Below are positions 32,285 through 42,101 of a DNA stretch of 64,000 bases, one piece after another. Source of the DNA: Kiloniellales bacterium. GTDB taxonomy: Bacteria; Pseudomonadota; Alphaproteobacteria; Kiloniellales; JAKSDN01. Both the position numbers and the translations under genes were made by a program. The notes beneath the pieces were generated by a model. It ran no database searches. It was not told the origin of the DNA and saw only the letters and a program-made list of their open reading frames with translations. The DNA is taken from positions 1-64,000 of the forward strand of contig JANQLT010000081.1 in assembly GCA_028280455.1 (NCBI GenBank), written 5' to 3'. Within the stretch, counting starts at the first letter, position 1. The number at the start of each line of letters is the position of its first letter.

Positions 32285-33214
32285 TCAGGACTCTAGCATC
32301 ACCGTGGCGCTCGGGTCCGGGCCCGCGGCCGTGGCGATGGCATGCAGCCGCCGCCCGGCGGCGACGTCGACGACCCAGATCCTGTCGGCCAGCGTGCTGA
32401 CGAAGGCCCAGCCGAGCGCCGCATCGTAGGAGATTGCCACCGGCGCCTCGGGCAGCGCGACCTGCGTCTGCTCTCCGGGCCGGTCCGGATCGACGATGGC
32501 CAGGGCCTTGGCGTGGTAGAGCGGCACCAGGAGCCAGCCCTGCGCATCGCCGCAGATCCGCACCGGGCCCGGCGGCGTGGCGATGGGCGCCAGCGCTGCC
32601 AGCCTGTCGACGTCGATCACCGAGATCTCGGCGCTCTCGCGGTTGACCAGGTAGAGCCGTTTCTCCGCCGCGTCGAGCAGGGAGCCCTCGGGGCGCCGGC
32701 CGACCGGGATCGTCACCGGGGCTCGGGCCGGCTCCTGCGGAAACAGCACGCTCAGGCTGTCCGAGCCCATGTTGCTGACGAAGGCGAGGCGGCCGTCGGC
32801 GGTGACGGTGACCCAGTGCGAGCCGCGGCCGCCGGTCGGCAGGTCGCGGTCGAAGCGGCCCTGCGCCGGGTCCTCGGCGACGAGCAGGCGGCTGGCGCCC
32901 TCGCTGAGCACGTAGAGCCGGCCGGCGCCGTCGAGGGCGATGCCGTGGGGCCGGCGGAAGGCACCGCAGTCCAGCGTGCCGACGCGCCGGCGGGCGGCGA
33001 CGTCGACGACCGAGACCGTGTGGCCGCCCGGGCCCTCGTCCTCGGCGAGGGCGACGCCGAAGTGGCAGCAGTAGGCCCGGCGGCCGTCGGCCGAGACGGC
33101 GAGCTCGTGCGGGTAGGGATCCAGCGCCACGCGCCCCAGCGGCTCGCCGCTCTGCGGCTCGTAGAAGCCGAGGGAATGGTCGTTCTTCTGGACGACCAGC
33201 AGGGCCTTGGGCAT
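32285..33214 (-). CDS. YVTN/YncE-type beta-propeller protein
   Basis: The ATG at 33214 gives 309 residues; no signal peptide is visible. Repeated blade units of about 40-45 residues each contain an SVIDV/VVDVAAG-like strand and an HGIALDGAGRLYV/VSADGRRAY-like strand. Such propellers bind ligands or act as lactonases. It is transcribed divergently from the ABC importer operon across a palindromic operator at 33288, so it may belong to the same sugar-acid regulon, for instance as a lactone hydrolase. That role is inferred from context. Confidence 0.78.
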   Translation of the reverse strand: MPKALLVVQKNDHSLGFYEPQSGEPLGRVALDPYPHELAVSADGRRAYCCHFGVALAEDEGPGGHTVSVVDVAARRRVGTLDCGAFRRPHGIALDGAGRLYVLSEGASRLLVAEDPAQGRFDRDLPTGGRGSHWVTVTADGRLAFVSNMGSDSLSVLFPQEPARAPVTIPVGRRPEGSLLDAAEKRLYLVNRESAEISVIDVDRLAALAPIATPPGPVRICGDAQGWLLVPLYHAKALAIVDPDRPGEQTQVALPEAPVAISYDAALGWAFVSTLADRIWVVDVAAGRRLHAIATAAGPDPSATVMLES

Positions 33215-33287
33215 GGCGGGACGGCACTCCCTGGGAGCCGGCCGCCGAGCCCTTCGCAAGAGGGACTAGACGGCCGGCGCAATTCCG

Positions 33288-33305
33288 AATAACGTATACG
33301 TTAAT
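33288..33305. promoter_or_regulatory. Predicted GntR operator, importer/beta-propeller divergent region
   Basis: The sequence AATAACGTATACGTTAAT is an almost perfect palindrome (core AACGTATACGTT, 33291-33302) in a 144-bp divergent promoter region. It matches 16 of 18 positions with the site at 40740-40757, and the two differing positions are symmetric, keeping both palindromes intact. It probably binds the GntR protein encoded at 38096. Confidence 0.7.
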
Positions 33306-33358
33306 TCTCGAAGCAGACAAGCCGGCCGCATAAGGCCGGAGAGCGCGAGAGGGAGGAC

Positions 33359-34432
<1,074 letters not shown>

Positions 34433-34507
34433 CGGCGGCCCGCTCAGCGACTTGATGTCTCGATGCGAATGGAGCGAAACACAAAAGGAAACTGGGAGGA
34501 GACAGCC

Positions 34508-35824
34508 ATGAAGATCTTCACGAGACGTGACATTCTGAAATCTTCGGCAGGAGCCGCCGCCGGCGTGGTCGCCGGTCCCGCCTTGCTACAGGCGGCCCAA
34601 GCCTGGGCTGCGGACAGTCCCTTCACACCCGAGAAAGACGCCAGCATCCGCCTGCTGCGCTGGAAGCACTTCGTCAAATCCGAGGACGAGGCCTTCATGG
34701 CCCTGGTCGACGCTTTCTCCAAGGCGACCGGCGTCGCGGTGCGCATCGACAACGAGGGCTTCGAGGATCTGCGCCCGAAGGCCGCCGTCGCTGCCAGCAT
34801 CGGCAAGGGCCCCGACATCATCTGGACGATCCACGCCGACCCGCATCTCTATCCCGACAGCCTGGTCGAGATGAACGACGTCGCCGACTATCTCGGCGGC
34901 AAGTACGGCGGCTGGTACCCGATCGCCGAGTTCTACTCCAAGCGCGGCGATTCCTGGATCTCGATCCCCTACTTCTTCAGCGGCAATTTCCCCAACTACC
35001 GGGTCTCCTCGATGAAGGCGGCCGGCTTCGACAGCTTCCCGGGCGACACGGACGGCTTCCTGAAGCTGATGGCCGGGCTGAAGAAGAACGGCACGCCGGG
35101 CGGCTTCGCGCTCGGCAACGCCAGCGGCGACGGCAACTGCTGGACCCACTGGATCCTCTGGTCGCACGGCGGCCGGATGGTCGACGAGGACGACAACGTC
35201 GTCATCAACAGCAAGGAGACCATCGAGGGCCTGAAGTACGTCAACGCCATGGCCCAGCATTTCCTGCCCGGCTGCGCTTCCTGGCTGGACGGCCACAACA
35301 ACAAGGCCTTCCTGCAAGGCGAATGCCACCTGACCAACAACGGCATCTCGATCTACGCGGCCGCCCAGCGCGAGAACATGACCAACATCTCCGAGGACAT
35401 GGACCACGCCTACTGGCCGGTCGGCCCGGTCGGCAAGCCGATGGAGTTCCACGTCCAGTTCCCGATGATGGTCTACAAGCACTCGCCCAACCCGATGGCC
35501 GCCAAGGCCTTCATCGCCTGGATGATGGAGGCGCCGCAGTTCAACCAGCACCTGCAAGGCTCGGTCGGCTACCTGTCGCACCCGCTGCGGGCCTACGACG
35601 ACCATCCGGTCTGGACCGAGGACCCGAAGCGCAAGGCCTTCCGCGACACGGTCGACCGCACCGTGCCCTACAGCCACTCGGGCTCGCTGGGCAACGCGGC
35701 CTCCAGCGTCTTCGCCGACTTCGTGGTGGTCAACATGGTCGCCGAGGCGGCCCTGGGCACCAAGACGCCGGAAGAGGCGGCGGCCGACGCCCAGAAGCGC
35801 GCCGAGCGCTACTACAGGAGCTGA
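34508..35824 (+). CDS. Extracellular solute-binding protein, Tat-exported (family 1)
   Basis: The ATG at 34508 is preceded by GGGAGGAG; the in-frame ATG at 34463 lies upstream of that site and is rejected. It gives 438 residues. The N-terminus holds a twin-arginine motif TRRDILKSS and a hydrophobic stretch ending in AQAWA, so it is probably exported folded by Tat. The rest shows the CUT1 binding-protein pattern (GPDIIWTIHADPH, FNQHLQGSVGYLSHPLRAY). It captures the importer's substrate in the periplasm; linked genes suggest sugar acids or related polyols. A hairpin follows its stop. Confidence 0.92.
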   Translation: MKIFTRRDILKSSAGAAAGVVAGPALLQAAQAWAADSPFTPEKDASIRLLRWKHFVKSEDEAFMALVDAFSKATGVAVRIDNEGFEDLRPKAAVAASIGKGPDIIWTIHADPHLYPDSLVEMNDVADYLGGKYGGWYPIAEFYSKRGDSWISIPYFFSGNFPNYRVSSMKAAGFDSFPGDTDGFLKLMAGLKKNGTPGGFALGNASGDGNCWTHWILWSHGGRMVDEDDNVVINSKETIEGLKYVNAMAQHFLPGCASWLDGHNNKAFLQGECHLTNNGISIYAAAQRENMTNISEDMDHAYWPVGPVGKPMEFHVQFPMMVYKHSPNPMAAKAFIAWMMEAPQFNQHLQGSVGYLSHPLRAYDDHPVWTEDPKRKAFRDTVDRTVPYSHSGSLGNAASSVFADFVVVNMVAEAALGTKTPEEAAADAQKRAERYYRS

Positions 35825-35835
35825 CGCGCAACGAC

Positions 35836-35880
35836 CGGGGCGGCGCGGCCACGGCCCGCCGCCCCGCTGTGCGCTTTTTT
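35836..35880 (+). terminator. Hairpin with T-run inside the ABC operon
   Basis: CGGGGCGGCG (35836-35845) pairs with CGCCGCCCCG (35857-35866) around an 11-base loop; six T follow at 35875-35880 after an 8-base gap. It sits 12 bp after the binding-protein stop and before the permease genes. It could stabilise or partly terminate the transcript so that the binding protein is made in excess. Confidence 0.6.
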
Positions 35881-35937
35881 CGGTTTGCAATGAAATGGCT
35901 GTTAGATCGGGTGCACGAACTTCCCAGCCACCTCACT

Positions 35938-36043
35938 GTCATTGCCGGGCGGGCTGAGCCCGAGCGCTTCGCGCTCCCGGCAATCCATCGCGGTCCCGGT
36001 CTCGGACCTCGATGGACCCTCGGGTCAAGCCCGAGGGTGACGG
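35938..36043. repeat. Intergenic palindromic repeat
   Basis: Several nested inverted arms: ATTGCCGGG with CCCGGCAAT (35941-35983 region) and CCCTCGGG with CCCGAGGG (36016-36038), ending GTGACGG. This GTCATTGCCGGG...ATCCAT arrangement is typical of repeated intergenic hairpins in alphaproteobacteria. It lies between the binding-protein and permease genes of the importer operon. Confidence 0.6.
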
Positions 36044-36113
36044 TATTTGTGGGGTTGGAAGGCAGTCGACGATCACCGCAGTCGCAATTCTTGCCGGGCG
36101 AGACCGTCTGAGC

Positions 36114-37061
36114 ATGGCCGTCCTCAGCGCATCGGGCCGGGAGGTCCAGCAGGTCGACTGGCGGAAGCGGCTGCTGCACAACCGGACCTTCCTCGGCCTG
36201 CTGTTCATGCTGCCGGCGGCGGCGCTGCTACTGACCTTCCTGACCTTCCCGCTCGGCTACGGCGTCTGGATCAGCCTGACCGACGAGAAGGTCGGCCGCG
36301 GCGGCGCCTTCGTCGGCTTGGAGAACTACGGCTGGCTGTTCGAGGACTCGGTCTTCTGGCTCTCGGTGTTCAACACCTTCCTCTACACGGTGGTCGCCAG
36401 CATCATCAAGTTCGTGCTCGGGCTCTGGCTCGCGATGCTGCTCAACCACCACCTGCCGTTCAAGGCCTTCCTGCGGGCCATCGTCCTGATGCCCTTCATC
36501 GTGCCGACCGTGCTCTCGGCCCTGGCCTTCTGGTGGATCTACGACTCCCAGGATTCGGTGATCTCCTGGATCCTGATCGAGCTGGGCCTGATGGACGAGA
36601 CCATCGACTTCCTGGGCGATCCCTGGAACGCGCGCTGGTCGGTCATCGCCGCCAACATCTGGCGCGGCATCCCCTTCGTCGCGATCACCCTGCTGGCCGG
36701 CCTGCAGACCATCTCGCCGTCGCTCTACGAGGCGGCGACCATCGACGGCGCCAGCGAGTGGCAGCGCTTCCGGCACATCACGCTGCCCTTGCTGACGCCG
36801 ATCATCGCCGTCGTCATGACCTTCTCGGTGCTCTTCACCTTCACCGACTTCCAGCTCATCTGGGTCATGACCAGGGGCGGGCCGATCAACGCCACGCACC
36901 TGATGGCGACCCTGTCCTATCAGCGCGCGATCGTCGGCGGCTCGCTGGGCGAGGGGGCGGCCATCGCCACCGCCATGATTCCCTTCCTGCTGGCGGCGAT
37001 CCTCTTCTCCTACTTCGGCCTGCAGCGCCGCAAGTGGCAACAGGGAGGCCGCGATGATTAG
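36114..37061 (+). CDS. ABC transporter permease, MalF-like
   Basis: The ATG at 36114 gives 315 residues; longer in-frame starts run into the upstream repeat. About six membrane helices, beginning FLGLLFMLPAAALLLTFLTFPLG. The cytoplasmic EAA loop is present: EAATIDGASEWQRFRHITLPLLTPI near residue 205. It forms the inner-membrane channel with the next permease. The frames overlap by 8 bp, indicating coupled translation. Confidence 0.94.
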   Translation: MAVLSASGREVQQVDWRKRLLHNRTFLGLLFMLPAAALLLTFLTFPLGYGVWISLTDEKVGRGGAFVGLENYGWLFEDSVFWLSVFNTFLYTVVASIIKFVLGLWLAMLLNHHLPFKAFLRAIVLMPFIVPTVLSALAFWWIYDSQDSVISWILIELGLMDETIDFLGDPWNARWSVIAANIWRGIPFVAITLLAGLQTISPSLYEAATIDGASEWQRFRHITLPLLTPIIAVVMTFSVLFTFTDFQLIWVMTRGGPINATHLMATLSYQRAIVGGSLGEGAAIATAMIPFLLAAILFSYFGLQRRKWQQGGRDD

Positions 37062-37938
37062 ACGGCGGAAGGCGGACGACCACCGCAGCGGCATGGACTA
37101 CCTGGAGAACCTGCCCCGCAAGGTCGTGGTGGTCTATCTGCCGCTCTTCATCTTCGTCTTCGTGCTGCTCTTCCCCTTCTATTGGATGGCGATCTGCGCC
37201 TTCAAGACCAACGAGGAGCTGCACGCCTACAAGGGCCTCGCCGGCATGTGGGTCTGGGAGCCGACCCTGGACAACATCCGGCGGCTGTTCTTCGAGACCG
37301 AGTATCCGGCCTGGATGTGGAACACCATGCTGGTGACGGTGGTCTCGACCTTCCTGTCGCTGTTCTGCGCGGTCTGCGCCGCCTACGCCATCGAGCGGCT
37401 GCGCTACAAGGGCTCGCGCTATGTCGGCATGGCGATCTTCCTGGCCTACCTGGTGCCGCCGAGCATCCTCTTCATCCCGCTCGCCAAGATGGTCTACGCC
37501 CTCGACATCTTCGATACCAACCTGGCCCTGATCCTGACCTACCCGACGATCCTGATCCCCTTCTGCACCTGGCTGCTGATGGGCTACTTCCGCTCGATCC
37601 CCTACGAGCTGGAGGAATGCGCCCTGGTCGACGGCGCCACGCGGCTGCAGATCCTGACCAAGATCGTCTTGCCGCTGGCCGTGCCGGGGCTGATCTCCGC
37701 CGGCATATTCGCCTTCACCCTGTCCTGGAACGAGTTCATCTACGCCCTGACCTTCATCTCCTCGGCCGAGAACAAGACCGTGCCGGTCGGCATCGTCACC
37801 GAGCTGATCTCCTTCGACGTCTACGACTGGGGCGGCCTGATGGCCGGCGCGCTCTTCGGCTCGCTACCGGTGGCGATCCTCTACTCCTTCTTCGTCGAGC
37901 ACTACGTCTCGTCGATGACGGGGGCGGTGAAGGAGTAG
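37054..37938 (+). CDS. ABC transporter permease, MalG-like
   Basis: A 294-residue protein with about six helices. The first is VVVYLPLFIFVFVLLFPFYWM, and the EAA-type loop reads EECALVDGATRLQILTKIVLPLAVPG near residue 190. It pairs with the MalF-like subunit and overlaps it by 8 bp. It completes the CUT1 importer (ATPase, binding protein, two permeases). A 147-bp repeat element follows 12 bp after its stop and separates it from the convergent GntR gene. Confidence 0.94.
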   Translation: MIRRRKADDHRSGMDYLENLPRKVVVVYLPLFIFVFVLLFPFYWMAICAFKTNEELHAYKGLAGMWVWEPTLDNIRRLFFETEYPAWMWNTMLVTVVSTFLSLFCAVCAAYAIERLRYKGSRYVGMAIFLAYLVPPSILFIPLAKMVYALDIFDTNLALILTYPTILIPFCTWLLMGYFRSIPYELEECALVDGATRLQILTKIVLPLAVPGLISAGIFAFTLSWNEFIYALTFISSAENKTVPVGIVTELISFDVYDWGGLMAGALFGSLPVAILYSFFVEHYVSSMTGAVKE

Positions 37939-37950
37939 GGCGCGGCCCCC

Positions 37951-38097
37951 AGCAGGCTGCTGAAAAGGTCCGGAGTGCTTGACCACGGTCATCCTTCGTC
38001 AAGCTCAGGATGAGGTGAAACGACTGAAAATGCTCGGCCTCACCCTGAGCCTGACGAAGGGTGAGGCTGGCCGCCGACACGATTTCAGCAGCCTGCT
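37951..38097. repeat. 147-bp repeat element with 15-bp perfect terminal inverted repeats
   Basis: The left end AGCAGGCTGCTGAAA (37951-37965) is exactly complementary to the right end TTTCAGCAGCCTGCT (38083-38097). Inside, TCCTTCGTCAAGCTCAGGAT is mirrored by CCTGAGCCTGACGAAGGGTG. The whole can fold as one long hairpin or transpose as a MITE-like unit. A diverged partial copy is at 2130. Its right end supplies two bases of the GntR stop codon. Confidence 0.75.
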
Positions 38098-38779
38098 AGA
38101 CGGCATCGAGCTTGTAGCGCTCCAGAATCCCGATCAGCAGCTTCATGGCGTCCTGGCGGTGCTTGAAGTGGGCCTTGTAGGCGGCCTCGGGCTTGCCGGC
38201 GAGGATGGCGTCGAGCACCTGGCGGTGGTCTTCGCTCGAGCGCCGGGGCAGGGGGCGCATGCGCAGGGTCACCATGCGCGCGCGGTGCGCCTGGTCGAAG
38301 ACCGTGAAGGCCATGTTCGCCAGGCGGCTGTTGCCGGACATGCGGAGCAGGAGGCGATGGAAGCGCTCGTCGGCCTCGGCCCAGCCGTCGAGGTCGTGGG
38401 CGTCGAGCGCCTTGTCCATCTCGTCGACCGCCTCGATCAGCGGCGCGATGGCCTCGGGCGCCGGCTTGCTCTCGGCCAGGCGCTGCGCCGCCCGGGCCTC
38501 CAGGCAGGTCAGCACGTCGTAGATATCGGCCATGTCGTCCGGCGCGACCGGCACCACGCGCATGCCGCGCCGCGGGGTGATCTCGACCAGGCCCTCCTTC
38601 TCCAGACGGATCAGGGCCTCGCGGACCGGCGTCCGGCTCATGCCGAGCTGGGCGGCCAGCTCCTGCTCGAGCACCTGCAGGCCCGGCGGATAGATGTTGC
38701 CCATGATGCGGCGCTTGATCTCGCCGTAGGCGAGCTCGCTGCGCGAGGGCTTCTGGCTCTTCGCGGCGCTGCTGCTCAT
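38096..38779 (-). CDS. GntR-family (FadR/FCD-type) transcriptional regulator
   Basis: The ATG at 38779 gives 227 residues. An N-terminal winged helix has the GntR signature YGEIKRRIMGNIYPPGLQVLEQELAAQLGMSRTPVREALIRLEKEGLVEI (residues ~17-66). The C-terminal FCD ligand domain keeps candidate metal-binding residues: Asp in EADERFHRLLL, His in DEDHRQVLDAI-like SSEDHRQV and HFKHRQD. It overlaps the SMP-30 gene (ATGA) in a minus-strand operon. It is the obvious candidate to bind the two AAYGTATACRTT palindromes and respond to a sugar-acid or keto-acid inducer. Confidence 0.92.
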   Translation of the reverse strand: MSSSAAKSQKPSRSELAYGEIKRRIMGNIYPPGLQVLEQELAAQLGMSRTPVREALIRLEKEGLVEITPRRGMRVVPVAPDDMADIYDVLTCLEARAAQRLAESKPAPEAIAPLIEAVDEMDKALDAHDLDGWAEADERFHRLLLRMSGNSRLANMAFTVFDQAHRARMVTLRMRPLPRRSSEDHRQVLDAILAGKPEAAYKAHFKHRQDAMKLLIGILERYKLDAV

Positions 38780-39759
38780 GCCGCGAAATCCCAGTAGGGC
38801 GGCGGCAGCCCGGCCACCGGCGAGCGGAAGCGGGCCACTGAATCGCCGAGCAGGCAGCCGAGGGTGACGGTCTTCAGGTCCGGGCCGCCGAAGGCCAGGC
38901 TCGAGATGTTGCGCAGGCGGCGGCTGACGATCTTGTCGAGATGCGGCCGGCCGAGGCCGCCGTCGCGATAGGCCGCCTCGACCCAGTCGAGGTGGGCCGG
39001 GTCGCAATCCTCCAGGATCAGCTCCTGGCGGCCGTCCGGCAGCACGCGGATCACCCGGTTGCTGATGATGCAGGTGACCCAGACCGCGCCTTCGCTGTCG
39101 AAGGCCATGCCGTCGGGGAAGCTGCCGGGGCCGAACTCGCAGACCGTCTCCTTGCCCGATAGAGTGCCGTCGGCCGCCAGGCGGAAGCGCGACAGGCGCC
39201 GCGCGAAGGTCTCGTTGACGTAGAGCCAGTCGCCGTCCGGCGAGAGGCGGACCTCGTTGGTGTAGCCGAGACCCTCGGCGGCGATGCGCGCGCCGCGCTC
39301 GTCGAGCAGCACGATGAAGCCGTCGGCGACGTCGCCCCGGTAGGCCAGGTCGCGCGGCTGGTGGCGCGTGCTGACGGTCAGCCAGATCCGCCCGGCCTCG
39401 TCTTCCAGCGGGTAGTTGCTGGGCGGCAGCGGCGCGCCGTCGATCTCCAGCAGCAGCGGCCGCAGGCTGCCGTCGCGCAGCAGGTGGAACAGGCCGCCCT
39501 CGTCCTGTCCCAGGTGGGCGACGAGGAAGGAGCCGTCGGGCCGGAGACCGATGCCGTTGGGCCGCAGCCAGCCCTCCGGCTCGAGAAAGCGCGTGACCGC
39601 ACCGTCCGGGGCGAGGCGGGCGACGCCGCCGTCCCAGTCCGAGACGAAGAGCGGCCCGGCGCGGGTCGTCAGGACGCATTCGGGCCGCCTCAGGCCGGCG
39701 CCGAAGAAGTCGATCTCCTCGAGCGTGACCTGAGGGCTTTGCGGATCGGCCGGCATCAC
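38776..39759 (-). CDS. SMP-30/gluconolactonase-like family protein
   Basis: A 327-residue six-bladed beta-propeller; ATG at 39759, with a second ATG immediately after. Metal-site residues of the family are visible: Glu in RRPECVL near the start, Asn in YTNEVRLSPDGDWLYVNET, and Asp in FPDGMAFDSEGAVWV. It hydrolyses sugar lactones to acids. It is coupled by overlaps to the dehydrogenase upstream and the GntR gene downstream, so it likely opens a lactone that feeds the tetronate pathway. Confidence 0.9.
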   Translation of the reverse strand: MMPADPQSPQVTLEEIDFFGAGLRRPECVLTTRAGPLFVSDWDGGVARLAPDGAVTRFLEPEGWLRPNGIGLRPDGSFLVAHLGQDEGGLFHLLRDGSLRPLLLEIDGAPLPPSNYPLEDEAGRIWLTVSTRHQPRDLAYRGDVADGFIVLLDERGARIAAEGLGYTNEVRLSPDGDWLYVNETFARRLSRFRLAADGTLSGKETVCEFGPGSFPDGMAFDSEGAVWVTCIISNRVIRVLPDGRQELILEDCDPAHLDWVEAAYRDGGLGRPHLDKIVSRRLRNISSLAFGGPDLKTVTLGCLLGDSVARFRSPVAGLPPPYWDFAA

Positions 39760-40694
39760 GCCGTTTCGGTCGGCCCGAAGCGGCGGCCGATCGCCTCTTC
39801 ATAGAGGTGCGCGACGGCCGAGAAGTCCTCCGCGCCCCAGCCCGCGGCGCTGGCCTGCTGGAATCGCTCGAGGACGCCTTGCAGCAGGGGGGCGTCGAGG
39901 CCGACGGCGTCGGCCAGGTCCTTGGCCAGGCCGGCATCCTTCTTCATGAAGTCGAGGGCGAAGAGCGGGTCGAAGTTGCCGTCGCGCATCCGCGGGATCC
40001 GCTTCTCGAAGTAGCGGGAGTAGGCGAAGCCGCCGCCGTTGCAGACCACGTCGTAGAAGGTCTCGAGATCGGTGTCGCTCTTCAGGCAGAGCGCCACCGC
40101 TTCGGCCACCGCCACCGCGTTGCAGGCGACCAGCGTCTGGTGGATCAGCTTGATGCGGTTGCCGGCGCCGCTCGGCCCGGCGTAGCTGCGGAAGCGGCCG
40201 ACGATATCGAGCAGCGGCGCGGCGCGCGCGAAGGCCTTGGCCGGGCCGCCGACGACGAAGCCGATCTCGCCGCTTTCGGCCTGCGGCACCGAGCCGAGCA
40301 TGGCGGCGTCGAGGTGCCGGACCCCGCGCTCGGCCAGGGCATCGTGGATCTCCTTGGTGACGCCGGGGCTGACGGTCGAGCAGTCGATGGTGATGCTGCC
40401 GGCCCGCAGCGCCGCGACCAGGCCCTGGTCCCCGAGGTAGACCTCGCGCAGGACCGCGTCGTTCGGCAGGCAGGTGAAGAGCAGGTCCGAGGCCGCGGCG
40501 GCATCCTGGGCCGAGCCGGCGACGCTGACGCCCTCGATGGCGGCGGCCCGGCGCCGCGCCTCGGCCGCCGGATCGCTGACCGAAAGGCCGTAGCCCTCAG
40601 CCGCCAGACAGCGGCACATCGGCAGGCCCATGGCGCCCAGGCCGATGAAGCCGAGGGGCGTCGCCTTGTCGATCGGGGGCTGTTGCTCGGCCAT
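39756..40694 (-). CDS. LtnD-like beta-hydroxyacid dehydrogenase (HIBADH family)
   Basis: A 312-residue protein: nucleotide site GFIGLGAMGLPMCRCLAAEG at residue 15, LFTCLPNDAVLREV, DCSTVSPGVTKEIHDAL, and catalytic Lys in NRIKLIHQTLVACNAVAV near 175. Family members include L-threonate dehydrogenase (LtnD), tartronate semialdehyde reductase and 3-HIBADH. Next to otnK and otnC across a shared operator, oxidation of a four-carbon sugar acid to 2-oxo-tetronate is the most probable activity. A dedicated experimental assignment is lacking, so no symbol is given. Confidence 0.86.
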   Translation of the reverse strand: MAEQQPPIDKATPLGFIGLGAMGLPMCRCLAAEGYGLSVSDPAAEARRRAAAIEGVSVAGSAQDAAAASDLLFTCLPNDAVLREVYLGDQGLVAALRAGSITIDCSTVSPGVTKEIHDALAERGVRHLDAAMLGSVPQAESGEIGFVVGGPAKAFARAAPLLDIVGRFRSYAGPSGAGNRIKLIHQTLVACNAVAVAEAVALCLKSDTDLETFYDVVCNGGGFAYSRYFEKRIPRMRDGNFDPLFALDFMKKDAGLAKDLADAVGLDAPLLQGVLERFQQASAAGWGAEDFSAVAHLYEEAIGRRFGPTETA

Positions 40695-40739
40695 GGTCTC
40701 CGCTCGCCGTCGGTGAATCCGGTTTCACGGCGCCTGCCA

Positions 40740-40757
40740 AATAATGTATACATTAAT
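40740..40757. promoter_or_regulatory. Predicted GntR operator, ltnD-like/otnK divergent region
   Basis: AATAATGTATACATTAAT, a perfect palindrome over its core AATGTATACATT (40743-40754), 46 bp before the LtnD-like start and 85 bp before otnK. It is an AT-rich patch in GC-rich surroundings and matches the site at 33288-33305 except for two symmetric changes. Confidence 0.72.
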
Positions 40758-40841
40758 CCCGGGCCTGGCCAGCACCGCGACTCCGCGGGGGGTCTGTGGC
40801 TTGGCCGGGCATGACGAGGGCCGAGGGGAGCGGCTGCGAGG

Positions 40842-42101
40842 GTGTTGCTGGGGGCTATCGCCGACGACTTCACGGGCGCCACCGATCTGGCGAACAGCCT
40901 GACGCGCCGCGGCATGCCCTGCGTGCAGCTCAACGGCTTGCCCGGTCCGGACGAGGCGGCCGGGCCCGAGGCGGCCCAGGTGATCGCCTTGAAGACTCGC
41001 AGCATCGCCGCGCAGGAGGCGGTCGCGCAGTCGCTGGCGGCGCTGGACTGGCTGCGCGCCCGGGGCTGCGAGACGGTCTTCTTCAAGATCTGCTCGACCT
41101 TCGATTCCACCGACCGCGGCAACATCGGCCCGGTCGCCGAGGCCCTGCTGGCGGCGCTCGGCGGCGACATCGCCGTGGCCTGCCCGGCGGCGCCGGAGAA
41201 CGGGCGCACCGTCTACCAGGGCCATCTCTTCGTCGGCGACCGCCTGCTGTCCGAGACCGGCATGCGCGATCATCCGCTGACGCCCATGACCGACAGCGAT
41301 CTGGTCCGCGTGCTCGGCCGGCAGAGCCAGGGCAAGGTCGGCCTGGTGCCGCACCACCGCGTGGCGGTCGGCGCGGCCGCCGTCGCCAAGGCGGTCGCCG
41401 GCTTGCGCGAGACCGGGCATCGTTTCGCCATCGTCGATGCCATCGACGAGGCCGACCTGGCGGTCATCGCCGAGGGCGCCGTCGATCTGCCGCTGCTGGT
41501 CGGCGGCTCCGGCCTGGCGACCGGCCTGCCGGCCTTGTTCCGCCGCCAGGGCCGCCTCTCGGCCGAGACCGCCTCGGCGCCGCCGGTGGTCGAGGGCGCC
41601 GCGGCGGTGCTCTCGGGCAGTTGCTCGCAGGCGACCAACGCGCAGGTCGCCGCCATGGCCGCGGCGCGGCCGAGCTACCGGCTGGACCCGGCGGCGCTGG
41701 CCCGGGACGAAGCGGCCGTCGACGAAGCCCTGGACTGGGCGGCCGGCCACCTCGAGGGGGGACCGATCCTGCTCTACGCCACGGCGCCGCCGGACGAGGT
41801 CGCGGCGATCCAGGCCGCGCTCGGCCGCGAGCGCGCCGGCGCCCTGGTCGAGCGGGCCATGGCGGCGCTCGCCACGGGCCTGCTCCGGCTCGGCGTGCGC
41901 CGGCTGGTGGTCGCCGGCGGCGAGACCTCGGGCGCGGTGGTCTCGGCCCTGGGTCTAAGGCGCTTGGCGATCGGTCCGGAGATCGCGCCCGGCGTGCCCT
42001 GGACCTTCAGCGGCGGCCCGCCGCCGATCGCGCTGGTCCTGAAGTCCGGCAACTTCGGCGGGCCGAACTTCTTCGCCGAGGCCTTCGAGGTGCTGTCGTG
42101 A
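40842..42101 (+). CDS. otnK: 3-oxo-tetronate kinase (four-carbon acid sugar kinase family)
   Basis: A GTG start gives 419 residues; the family N-terminus ADDFTGATDLANSLTRRGM begins at residue 7. Other family blocks: FFKICSTFDSTDRGNIGPVAEAL, CPAAPENGRTVYQGHLFVGDRLL, and the C-terminal nucleotide-binding VAGGETSGAVVSALGL and LKSGNFGGPNFF. OtnK phosphorylates 3-oxo-tetronate at C4 in threonate/erythronate breakdown. Its stop overlaps the otnC start (GTGA). Likely induced together with the divergent dehydrogenase through the shared operator. Confidence 0.92.
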   Translation: MLLGAIADDFTGATDLANSLTRRGMPCVQLNGLPGPDEAAGPEAAQVIALKTRSIAAQEAVAQSLAALDWLRARGCETVFFKICSTFDSTDRGNIGPVAEALLAALGGDIAVACPAAPENGRTVYQGHLFVGDRLLSETGMRDHPLTPMTDSDLVRVLGRQSQGKVGLVPHHRVAVGAAAVAKAVAGLRETGHRFAIVDAIDEADLAVIAEGAVDLPLLVGGSGLATGLPALFRRQGRLSAETASAPPVVEGAAAVLSGSCSQATNAQVAAMAAARPSYRLDPAALARDEAAVDEALDWAAGHLEGGPILLYATAPPDEVAAIQAALGRERAGALVERAMAALATGLLRLGVRRLVVAGGETSGAVVSALGLRRLAIGPEIAPGVPWTFSGGPPPIALVLKSGNFGGPNFFAEAFEVLS

